64,000 bases of DNA. It comes from Burhinus oedicnemus (lineage: Eukaryota; Chordata; Aves; Charadriiformes; Burhinidae). The notes beneath the pieces are model-generated. The model worked only from the letters and a program-made list of their open reading frames with translations. It was not told where the DNA came from and did no database searches. A program made the translations under genes and the position numbers. Positions 49,511 through 58,950 of this stretch are shown here, in pieces. How positions within the stretch are numbered: position 1 is the first letter of the stretch; the number at the start of each line of letters is the position of its first letter. Location: contig VFFE01007257.1 in assembly GCA_008921705.1 (NCBI GenBank), positions 1,154,759 through 1,218,758 on the forward strand. Direction: 5' to 3'.

Positions 49511-50659
49511 GGAGCTGCAGACTGGAAAAGTGTGTGATATTAGAGTGACTGCTGAGTTTATTCTCCAACAAGCGTTAGCATGCTTTTCTCGCTTGATTGT
49601 TTTGGCGATTGTGGTAAAGTGCAGATGTTACGCAATGGTAGGACTGGTAACACTGGCCACTGCCAACTGTGGTGCCAGGAATCATTTATAAGCTTCCCAG
49701 CAATGAGCCCTGTCAGCACATGCTTCACCTCCAGTTACCATCGCAGGCACCACCGTTGAGCCAAGCCGTGTCGCGAATGAGGCGCCCCTTCCATCGGCAA
49801 GGACCATACCAGTCCTCTGGGAGAAGGGCTTCTTGCCCCTTTGAGACCACTGTGCTGTGCCCTCGCCGTCCTCTGTTAACTCTTGCAAAGTAGCTCTGCA
49901 GCTCCGCCGCAGAAGCTGAAATACCAGCATCGCCTTACCAAGAGGGACGTTTTGGTAAAATGGAAAGATTTCGAAATCTCAACAAGAAAGGCTGTGAGAT
50001 TGCCTTGAGTGTTTGAAATAATGTATGTATGCATATATCTAGGTATACCTGTATAACTACATGAGCCAAATGACTTGCTTTGGCTTGCTTATCATTCTAA
50101 GACATAAAACAGGTAATCTAGCTTTATTTGACACCTAGGATAATCATCCAAGAAAATGAGAGGCTCTGTAATGGAGGTCTATAAACAGGTCTTGCAGGTC
50201 ATTCGCACCACCTGGCTCTGCACGCCAGCGCTCTATGGAAACGTGGCTGTAAACACTGTGCTGGATCAAGGGCTTCTCTACTGACAGAAGAGACGAGCAC
50301 TAAAGCTGTACAAAACTGAGTGAGCCTCAGAAAATGATTCACTCTCTTAATTAATTTTCCATTTTGGTTGGTGGAATGCCCTTAGGTGGCTGCAGTGGGC
50401 TCGGATTTCTTCTTTCTGGGCAGAGTTCACCTTTGCACAAGGACTGGGAAACTCTCCTCTCCCACCCTCCGTGCACTGAGGAGCCCAGGCAGGATCCTTG
50501 AAGGGAATATTTTCCTCTACCCAAATCATTCTGAATCACACTAATTTCTGAAGGCACAGTCACATGTGGCTCAGAGGCTTATTTAATTGCCAGCCCAGTG
50601 GTATGCTGGGAAGCCTGTAGCCTTGCTTTGTTAAGCAATGCCCCATTCCCACCTCATAG

Positions 50660-50940
50660 AAAGTATCCCCGAGTGCATCACTGCAGTTTTCTCTCACGAC
50701 AGCCCCCAGTAAAAGCAACCGTACGTGTGAGCAGTCCTCCTTGCAAAGGGTGCAGCCTTCTCCGGGTTCCTTTCCCGGTTGCCTTTGTGCTCGGACTCTT
50801 CGTTCGCTGGGTGCATCGAGCACTTGTAAAATAAGGCGAGCGGAGTCAGGCACGCATTCCCTAACGCGCAGGATTGACGTGCCCGTGGTCTGCCATCTTG
50901 TACCGGTACAGCTGGAGCAAACTCGTGCTGAAACGTGAAC
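50660..50940. promoter_or_regulatory. Mini CpG island with YY1-like and CRE-like motifs
   Basis: By hand count the stretch 50700-50940 holds about 18 CpG in 240 bases at close to 54 percent GC, so CpG is near its expected frequency rather than depleted as elsewhere. It contains GCCATCTTG at 50892-50900, the core of the YY1 site, which often lies just downstream of vertebrate transcription starts. It also contains TGACGTG at 50875-50881, a CREB/ATF-type half site. There is no TATA box. Together these suggest a small TATA-less promoter; the transcribed strand is uncertain. The overlapping frames here reflect the high GC and have no recognisable product. Confidence 0.42.
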
Positions 50941-52111
50941 ATTCACACATTGCTTTTGTGTGAAGTTTGTGTGGTCGCTGAAGTTCAGTAGAAACAGTTT
51001 GCTTGCGTTCTTTTGACTAATAACAAATTGAAGGCTCTGCTCCAGCCATTTCTTCCGTGATTTACAACTACATCCTTAGGCACAGTTTTCCCACTGAAAT
51101 CCTTTACTCTGATGGGGAGACGGGACGAAAGGAGTGGAAAGAGTCCCCATGTCATGCCCCAGGCCATGCTAGGGAGGGGATAGGCAATCCTGTGCCTTAT
51201 CTCTCCCAGCTCTCCCCCCACGATATGCTTGGAGAAATGACTAAGCTGGGGAGAGGAGCTGGAGCAACACGAGGTAGGTGCGTAGGAGGTTGCCAGTGGG
51301 GTTGTTCCAGCTTACGCTGGGAGTCACCTTGACCTAGTGTTACAAAGGAAACATAAAACTAGATTTCTTCTTTCCATTCTTGCCCCACAAACTGCACAGC
51401 ATAAAATGTATCACTTTCTTATTTTCAAATAGCATTTCTATATGCATTATTAATGTAACTAAAACCCAAACCTTCAATTTATCACTCCCTGGACACTCGC
51501 CCTTAGAAATGTGTGTTATATCATTGTCTGTTTAGAGATGGTGTTAAGTTCTGGCTGGAAAAGAAAGGTGTGGTGTTGGGAACTGTATCTTTTCCAAAAG
51601 GAACACCAAAGTATTTTCTTTTATTTCAGGACAGCGGTGTGTAAGGGTCTCCCCTGATCTGGACACAGGGGGACAGCGGGGTAATGAGAGGGCATGGTCC
51701 ATTTCACTCCATCCCACCAGGCAGGAGCTACAATTTGGCTGCTTCTGCCATTGTGCCTTCATTAATGGGTAATTTGACTGTTTTCTCCATTCCGGTATTT
51801 TCCCGATAAACCAATTTAAAACCCAAAATGTAGCCCACTGATAAATCATGGTTATTTTGTTCTATCAGGCTTTCATCTGGCTAAGCCTTACATTTCCACT
51901 GCCCTGAGGAAGACTTAGATCAGGGATACTTCATATGGTGCCAACGAGGGAAGAAGGTTTATGTAGCTGGGGGTTTTTAGCAAACCATCAGAAGGTTTAG
52001 GGTTTCACTTTACTCCTAAGAAAAGTTACTGGCAGAAAAATAGGTTTTCCTAGTCAGGTGGGCAGAAAAATTACTGACACCTCTAAGAAGCCAGGTAGGG
52101 ACTGGAGTTTT
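50941..52111. other. Non-coding DNA, no gene seen
   Basis: No gene, repeat family or RNA is recognised. Confidence 0.6.
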
Positions 52112-52200
52112 GGCCCAGTGAGATTTTTAAAGTCAAGATTCCCGTTAAAACCATGTGAAGTCAATGGAGATATTGGCATTGATTTCAAAAGGCTTTGAGG
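52112..52200. repeat. Ancient palindromic interspersed repeat copy
   Basis: The core CCATGTGAAGTCAATGG (52151-52167), followed by ATATTGGCATTGATTTCAA, matches the 'ccattgaagtcaatgg' and 'ttgccattgacttcaa' twin core of the old sauropsid fold-back repeat also seen at 58881-58950. The outer arms are eroded (TGGCCCAGTGAG to the left, GGCTTTGAGG to the right). Confidence 0.55.
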
Positions 52201-55200
52201 TGTATCATATATCCCATACAGTAAAAATCCCACAGGCTCTTCACAACCTTAGTTAGGTAGATTTGGGCAGCAGGTCTATGTTAAAGGAGAAGGACACATC
52301 CACTCCCTTTCTCTCTGAGGAGGAGAGAAGGTGCAGAATATGCACCTGTTGGCTTACCTACAACATGATGTGGCCTCAGAGCGGCCACTGCCCATTGCAG
52401 GGAGCTACGAGGGGTGCACCACCCATCCAGCCATTGTCCCTCATGAGGTCTCACTGACACTTTCCTTGAGCAAGTTGTGCTGCAAGTGGAGCAATCAGGA
52501 ATCAACCAGTGCTTTGGAGCTCCTCATGATCCATGCAATACAGAGATGGAGGCTACAGCTTCTTGGGTCTCTGTCTCACCTCCACCAGATGGGAAAGTAG
52601 CTCTTTTTGTGGAAGGCTGAAGGATGGGAGCCAACCAGCATTAGCACGCACACCTTGTGGAGGCCTATGCCTTCAGGCAGGAATTAGACAAGATAGCTGA
52701 GTTGAAACTGGAAGAAATTGCTCCTGAAGCACTCCGTGGTGGAGTGTAAGGTTTCCTTTCTAATGTCTAGAACCTGCACTCAACTGCGCTTGGGAGAAGC
52801 CGGCTGTTTAACTCTGGGTTCTGTCAGCAGGGCCAGGATTTTGACTCCCGTAATGAGCAGCTAACGTCAGGACTACAGTGTGCCAGGCAGCAAAGGGGTC
52901 CCTTCTCCAAACATCTGCCCCCAGCACCCCACTAGGAGGAGAAAAATATGAGCGCAGGGAATTAAAGTGACAGCCCCCGCGATCTGGCATATGTCACTGC
53001 CTCCGAGGCTGATTTAACTGGGCAGCAGGTAGAAAAGACAAATATTCACTAGAGGAGCTGGAGAAAATGGAGGCAAGGCAGAATGAGATAAAACCTATTA
53101 GAGAGAGTGTTTTACAGTGCAATTCCTTGGGGGGCTGGGAAGGAAGGAGAAGGCTCACCATAAATGGAAAAAGGCTTGAACTATAATTAATTTACCTTGT
53201 CTGAGCTTTTTGCCACATTTCTACCATATTTCCATGCACGAGAAAAAAATACACCAAAGCTCACAGGTTCTGAATTTTTTAAGTACACAGCCTATGACTG
53301 TCTCACAACAGGTTAGCATGGTAGTAGATTTGCTCGGTCTGTGTAACAGCTTGTGATGGGCTTGGACTCCAGCTTCAGGTGAAATAATCAACCTGGACTG
53401 AAAGGGCGTTGATTGGAAAGGCAGTATGAGAAAAAATGCTGCTGCTGTCTGCGCTGCCTGACTCCTGCAAATTAACAGCCTAAAGGACAGGTTTTCTTGG
53501 AAATCTGTAGGCAAGAGGCTAAGCTCCACTGCTTGCACTTAGCCAAATGGGTGTCAGGAGCGGGGAAGGCAGCTCCCCTCCCAAAGCTGCTGGTCGCTCA
53601 AAGGCAATCTGGGATGTGACAATCAACCCAGGTTCTTTCTGGCTCATACCTTGCCAGAAAGAGGCTGGGAAATCAGACCATATTTAACATTTCTGGCACC
53701 AGCAGTAGTAGATTCCGGCTCAGTTACCTGTGTGGGTTCTGCAGGTAAACATACGCCTGTACCAAATCCAATTTGTGCCTCTCGCAGTGGTGTCAGCAGC
53801 AGAAGAGACACTGAAAGATTTGATCAGCCTGAAGCCAGAACACACATAATCACTTCTGCTATGGAGAACTAAAGCGGATAAACTGACAGGATTCCGGTGA
53901 CGGTCTGAACTGTCCCCAGGTTCAAGGATGCTTGCATCAGGGGCTGGAGTCTGCTAGGAAATGGAGGCTAAATTTTGCACTTTCCCCTTTTGTAGTGTTG
54001 ACTCTACAGAAAAAAAGACATATATGGAAAGAAGCAAAGTATATATATACTTCTGCAGCCTAAGAGCTGGTTTCAGTACTGCATACTTTTATGTAGAACT
54101 CAATAAAATGCATTTGCAAACATAATTACAGATGCAGCAATGTTCTCTAATAATGGATTATATAAAGCATGTTATGAAATGCATTCATATCAAGTTCTTG
54201 GCAAATTATACTACCTACTGTAACCAGGTGTTATAAAACCAATTATGGCTATATAGGAATTACCAACACAATGTATGTACCGTTTAAATACAGTACAATT
54301 TCAGGTGGCTGTAAAATGTGCTGTAGAGGGTGGTGGAGTTATTTCGAACATGCTGGAGGCAGCAGCACAGGAGGGGAAGCCGTTCTTGGGGAAAGCATGG
54401 TGATAAATGGTGCTTCAACTCGTATCGGCTGACTCTTGGCTCAAGGCCTACAGGTTGATCCAGCTGTCCTTACGTGCCACAATATTTTGTCCTGTGTTGT
54501 AGTCCTGCGTACTTAAAAAATTCCCATCAAAATACGTAGCACTTTGCTCGCCTAAATAACGAATGAAAAATAATTAAGACCCTAGTCCTGAATTAATATC
54601 AAGCATTTATGATGTTGCTTCAGTTTGCTGGATTCCCACATGAAGGCTTTATCCGAAGCCTTTTCAGTTGAGTGGAAATTTACTATTGAATTGGGCAATC
54701 TCTGGATAAAGTCTTGGTTTAATTTTGTCAGATTATTTCTTTAGGGCAGAAGGGATGTTATTCTGAGTTATTAGGTTGTGTATTTTGCTGTGTCATGAGA
54801 AAAACAAATGGATTTCTTATTCTACTTCCTCATCACTAAAAACAACCTCTAGTAAAAGATAAGCAGAACCAGCGCAGATAAAAAGGAAGCCCCTTCCCTT
54901 TTCTCCCTGCAGTGAACCTTTACCCAAATTCTCTTTTTTTGCATGGTTCCTGTTGTTGTTCATATATTTCCTAGTTCTGCCTAGGACAGGGAGCACAGTC
55001 ACAACCACACGAGTTCCCATCATCTTGTTTTTTTGCTATTCAGAAAAATATTCTCCCGCCCAGTTTTTGTAACAACGGACGTTTGGGTAGTTTGAGAAAG
55101 CAAATAGTGCAATGGACCTTGGCTACCACATCAGCAAACTACAGTTTCAGCTTAAGCACGCAGTTGGAGAAACATATCCCTCAATATATCAAATGAGACC

Positions 55201-55475
55201 TTCTTGAGAATGAGGTGCGCCATATACCATGCCCAAAGCCCAGCTCTCTGGATCAAGGGACCTGCCTGCAATTGAGTGAGGTGCCCTTTCAAGCTGTTTT
55301 CCTGCGTATTTTTCCTATGAAATCCAAGTAGATTATGGTGTATAACCACTCTTACGCAGACATGAGATTGGGATGCAGCTGGGACATATGCTTAAACACA
55401 GAACCTTAGATTTATTTCCATAGAAGCCGCTACACCGATACAAGTACAGTGCAAGCAAGGACATCTTTCCTGCAA
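52201..55475. other. Non-coding DNA, no gene seen
   Basis: No gene is recognised. A short alternating TATA run lies near 54041-54050. Frames on both strands at 52260-52600 overlap and show no recognisable product. Confidence 0.65.
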
Positions 55476-55615
55476 GGACCTCAAAGCACTTCACAAATAC
55501 TGTTGGAGGCTCAGAATGTTCTTGCACTGGGGTAAACTTGGTCTTAGAGAGGTTAAGCGATTTACTTGAGGTTTCCCAGGAAAACAGAGGTAGAAGTAAG
55601 AAGTGAAACGGGATC
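55476..55615 (-). mobile_element. MIR-like SINE/LINE-tail remnant
   Basis: The blocks CTCAAAGCACTTCACAAAT (55489-55507), then AGAGAGGTTAAGCGATTTAC (55546-55565), then GAGGTTTCCCAGG and GAAACGGGATCG follow the complement of a MIR-type SINE. That complement reads 'aaagcactttacaaa', 'agagaggttaagtgacttgcc', 'aaggtcacacagc' and 'gccgggattcg'. The copy therefore reads on the minus strand. It is the best-preserved of the old SINE remnants here, and boundaries are approximate. Confidence 0.65.
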
Positions 55616-56379
55616 GTGACTGCAAATGACATCCTTTAACCTTCGGAGGTGCTACCATGTGCAAATAAAGGCCTGACCCCGCTAGCCTCCCTCATGTGAG
55701 CCGTGGCTCCGAAATGAATGGAATGCCTGGCGTGAGAAAAGGGCTGCAGTATTGGCCTCTCTAGGCCTTTCTCTGTGAAGAGTTTAATATTTCCTAAGAG
55801 GTACTGTTTGTTTGGCTTCACCCCGAAGCAAAGTGTCTTATAGCAACAACAACAGCAGCAACAGGAATCTCAATTTCTTTTTTTTTTCCTCCTCTAGCGC
55901 ACAAAAGCCAAGACCCAAGGCGAGAGCTCTCTCTGGGTAGGCGCTAAGCCACGGGGACCTGAAGACACTTGGTGTTTCTTGGAAATGGGCTCTGACTGCT
56001 CTGCTTTTCTCCTTCACTGGGAAAGAAGAGATTTTGGGTCACAATATGGACCTTCACGTTTCTCGGCTGGTAAAAACCCTAGTCTGTATTTCATCTCAGC
56101 AAAAGTTTGGCTCTACCCCAACTTCAGCAATCACAAAGACTAACATGTAAGAAAGACTGCATTAAAAATATAATGTAAAAATATGTCTTTAATAAAAGGA
56201 AATGAGAATTCCCAAATTCTTTCTTCTTTCTCTGCAGAAAAAAAAGGGTTTCTAGCTACAAGCCCCTTTTTGCCTGTTTAAGTCTCTGTGCTTCTTATTC
56301 CACTTCTTTAGCAGGCTTGAAATGAATGAAGAGGTAGGAGAGGAGGGAGTGACATAGGTGGTAAATTATGTAGGTTATA
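55616..56379. other. Non-coding DNA upstream of a promoter-like region
   Basis: Contains a small (CAA/CAG)n tract at 55843-55864 and two acceptor-like pyrimidine tracts, one ending CCTCCTCTAG near 55899 and one ending TTCTCTGCAG at 56237. No open exon is bounded clearly by them. Confidence 0.55.
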
Positions 56380-56960
56380 TGAATGCACGGCAATAGCAAG
56401 CAGATTTCGATGCTAATGCAGACGGCAGAGATTTCTACCGTTAAGGAAGAAAGGAGGGAACCTGCAGCATCTGAAGAGAAATCGGCTGACTGAACTCCAG
56501 CGCCTGCTCCAGCCTGCAGAGATGGGAGACTGCCACAGCCGGGGAAAAGTGGAAGCGACTCCTGAAACCTGCAGAAGGGACAATTCCCTGAAGCTTGAAC
56601 TTCTGCGATAAAGGGAAAGAGATCATTAACTGCGAGCGAGGCGAGTTTGTGGAGGAGAAAAGAAGAAAGAAGAACAAGAAGAAAAAAAAAAACAAAAAAA
56701 CCAAAAAACCCAAACCCCTTTAACTCTGGAGTTTTTAAAAGTGCCCTTGTTTGTTTTCTTGGCAGAGGAGCGGAGCATTTGGCACCCATCCTTGGAAGGT
56801 GGCCCGGCTGTAAAAATGCTGGGGTTGGCCCTTTCCATGCTGTTGCTAAGCGGATGGCCCAATAGCCGGCAGGGCCCACCAAACCCCACCCCGCGCTCCG
56901 GCCGGATCCAGGCTCCAGCCCGCCTGCATTAAAAGCCTCCCTTTCTCCCACTTGCTAATA
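56380..56960 (+). promoter_or_regulatory. Promoter- or first-exon-like region
   Basis: Base composition changes here from AT-rich to purine-rich with regained CpG. Examples are GCGAGCGAGGCGAG (56631-56644), GAGCGGAGC, and CCCGCGCTCCGGCCGGATCC (56890-56909). Pieces such as GCCTGCTCCAGCCTGCAGAG and the long GA-rich stretch resemble the 5' untranslated leaders of vertebrate genes. A CCAAT pentamer lies inside GGCCCAATAGCC (56856-56867). A GAA/AAG purine tract runs from about 56651 to 56700. No known gene is recognised. It could be a transcribed leader, a promoter, or a polypurine-rich non-coding segment. Confidence 0.35.
56816..56932 (+). other. Short signal-peptide-like ORF before the gap
   Basis: From the ATG at 56816 a 38-codon frame reads a hydrophobic N terminus (MLGLALSMLLLSGW), then a polar, proline- and arginine-rich tail ending at TAA. 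The start resembles a secretory signal peptide without a clear basic n-region. The context AAAATGC has a Kozak-favourable A at -3. A GT step inside the frame or the assembly gap downstream could hide continuation, but I see no strong donor. I match it to no known protein. It may be a small upstream frame in a leader, or chance. Confidence 0.12.
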
Positions 56961-56969
56961 ATAATAATT

Positions 56970-56990
56970 AAAAAAAAAAAAAAAAAAAAA
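56970..56990. repeat. A21 homopolymer, left flank of assembly gap
   Basis: Twenty-one A preceded by ATAATAATAATT. Its true length is unreliable because it abuts a gap. Confidence 0.9.
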
Positions 56991-57003
56991 CCCAACAAAC
57001 TAC

Positions 57004-57023
57004 NNNNNNNNNNNNNNNNNNNN
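57004..57023. other. Assembly gap, 20 N
   Basis: Exactly 20 N. The round number suggests a placeholder, so the missing length is unknown. It is flanked by A21 on the left and T20 on the right, with little unique sequence between. Confidence 0.98.
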
Positions 57024-57035
57024 ATTTAAAAACTC

Positions 57036-57055
57036 TTTTTTTTTTTTTTTTTTTT
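57036..57055. repeat. T20 homopolymer, right flank of assembly gap
   Basis: Twenty T followed by CCTTTTCCCCCC. It is complementary to the A21 run at 56970-56990, so the two can pair as a long A:T stem around the gap. Confidence 0.9.
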
Positions 57056-57299
57056 CCTTTTCCCCCCAGTTGTTTGTGGTTTTGCATGAAAGGGCATTGT
57101 TAACTCTTTCACCGCCCGCTTGGAAAGGGCTGTCTTGGCTCAGCTGCTATAGGCGTTTCTGGCAGAGCAAAATAAAGTGCTGGGTTTCAAAAACTGCAGG
57201 CTGAAAAAAGAAGAGTAGCGATGGAAAAGCTTTACATTGAAGCTGCTACTGTAGGATAACCCCAGCTAGAAAAGCAGAGCGCCTGTTTCTTATTTACAA

Positions 57300-57660
57300 G
57301 AGCCCTGACTGCTTCTGCAGGGCACTGCATGGGGCCTTGCCCAGCTGGTGCTCAAAAGCATCGCTATGGGGGGGCGGGGGGAGAAGGGGACAGGTTTGGT
57401 AAAAGCATGGGAGAAGGCGGCTGTCCCGGCTGCCCGGCGTGGACAGGGGGGCCAGGTCACCTCGTGCTGCTGCCGGGCAGGGCTGCCACCCCTCCCCGGT
57501 TCAGTCTGTGCACAAAGCCTTGCTTTTGTGTGCAAAAGGGGGGAATCTGTGCTTTTTGTTACCTAACCATAAAATAACCAAAAGGTGTGCTTTTCCACCG
57601 AGGCTGTGTTAAATGCGGTGTCGCGCTTGCCCGTGGGTAAACAGGAGGTCCTCGACATAC
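57300..57660. promoter_or_regulatory. GC-rich, CpG-bearing segment
   Basis: G-rich runs (GGGGGGGCGGGGGG at about 57367-57380) and roughly 15 CpG from 57400 to 57660, including GTCCCGGCTGCCCGGCGTGG (57423-57442) and GTGTCGCGCTTGCCCG (57618-57633). With the region left of the gap, it may form one interrupted CpG-associated promoter. The G-runs could form a quadruplex. Several frames are open because stops are rare at this GC; none is recognised. Confidence 0.4.
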
Positions 57661-58880
57661 CAGGCATCCGCATAAAGCGGGGGAAGAGCTGGGGAAGCTT
57701 CCACTGGAAGTTGTAAGAAGTGGAGGATTAATTTTCCCTATTGTCCGTGGAGATGAGAGACTGGGAAGTTGGCATCTGTCATTTAGACCCTTTTGGTTTG
57801 GGTTTTTTTTTTGGCCTTCTTCATCAACAGTTGCAGCTGCAGAAAGCGGGTACGGTGGCAGTGCCGTGGGGAGGCTGAGCCGGGTGCGCATGTGTGCGCT
57901 TGCACTGCTCGCAGGAGCTTTCCCAGCTGAAGTCCTTGAGCTTTGAGGGAATGCTGCAAACAGAGATGACTTAAATATTTGGCAGCAGCTAGGGTAGGTT
58001 ATCTTTGTCTTTATAAAAAAAAAAAAAAAACACCATGTTATGCAAGCAGGTTTTATTGTATTTATGGGTATTTATTATTTCTTTATTTAGGTGATAAAAT
58101 AATCTTGTTGGAACCAACAGGAATGTAAATTTAACATTTCATGCTATATGTGAATTAAATGACAGCATTTCTCGCGTAAGTTCTAAAAGCACATGAAAAA
58201 AACCCTTCTTATATTTGCACATCCTGTGGTAATTAGCACATGAATATTTTCCATTTTTAGTCTTTGAAAAAATACTTTTATACTGGTTAAAACAAGTGCA
58301 TATTTCTCCAGCGACCTCCCCAGTATGATTGCTGTTCTTAAATATTTGTATGCACGTTTGTACGTATGTTTGTTGTGCCTGTTAGTTCAGTTTTGTAGAA
58401 CAAATGGAGAAAACGAAAATATAGATTTTTAACCACAACAAGGTTCCCTGCAGACAGGATTTTTTGTACTGCTGTAGAAATGCAGCAGCTCGGAGGAAGA
58501 GCACAGCATGTAATTCTACATACATCACAGCCCTTTTTTATTACTCTTACCACACTAGCTGAATGGAGAATTACAAAACCTGTCTCCCTGATTCTTTAAA
58601 GAGTTTAAAGAGAGGCTTAACTTTAGGCATACAGGTAACTTCAAAGGAAATTAAGTGAAAATAGAAGATGCGAGTAGTCCATGACGGATGCGTTAGAGAG
58701 AATGAGCTACATGAAACTTGATCCAGAAGTTCTGGAATTACGTTAATTGACCTTGGTGAGCTAAACAAAAGCTCATTGGAAATTATGTTCGGAATTTAAA
58801 CCTAAGACTTTTACAAAATAAAACCCAGTGTAATGGATATTCATATTATTGCGTATCCACTGAGTTTTCTATAGGCAAAG
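57661..58880. other. Non-coding DNA
   Basis: Contains an A16 run at 58015-58030. Beyond about 58050 the composition returns to AT-rich. No gene is recognised. Confidence 0.6.
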
Positions 58881-58950
58881 AGTGAAATCCCGGCACTGCG
58901 GAAGGGAGTGGGAGTGTTGCCATTGATTTCACTATGCCAGAATTTTGCCC
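58881..58950. repeat. Ancient palindromic interspersed repeat copy
   Basis: The left arm GTGAAATCCCGGC and right arm GCCAGAATTTTGCCC are near-inverted complements. The centre GGGAGTGTTGCCATTGATTTC matches the 'gggagttttgccattgacttc' core of an old sauropsid fold-back repeat. The left 'ccattgaagtcaatgg' half is mostly lost. Family name not certain. Confidence 0.65.

Noticed and set aside
56295..56951. 218-codon minus-strand open frame, the longest in the window
   Set aside because: Its length comes from reading the plus-strand GA/A-rich tract as TTT, TTC and CTT codons, which cannot be stops. It contains a long Phe/Leu run from low-complexity DNA, has no domain, and lies antisense to a leader-like region.
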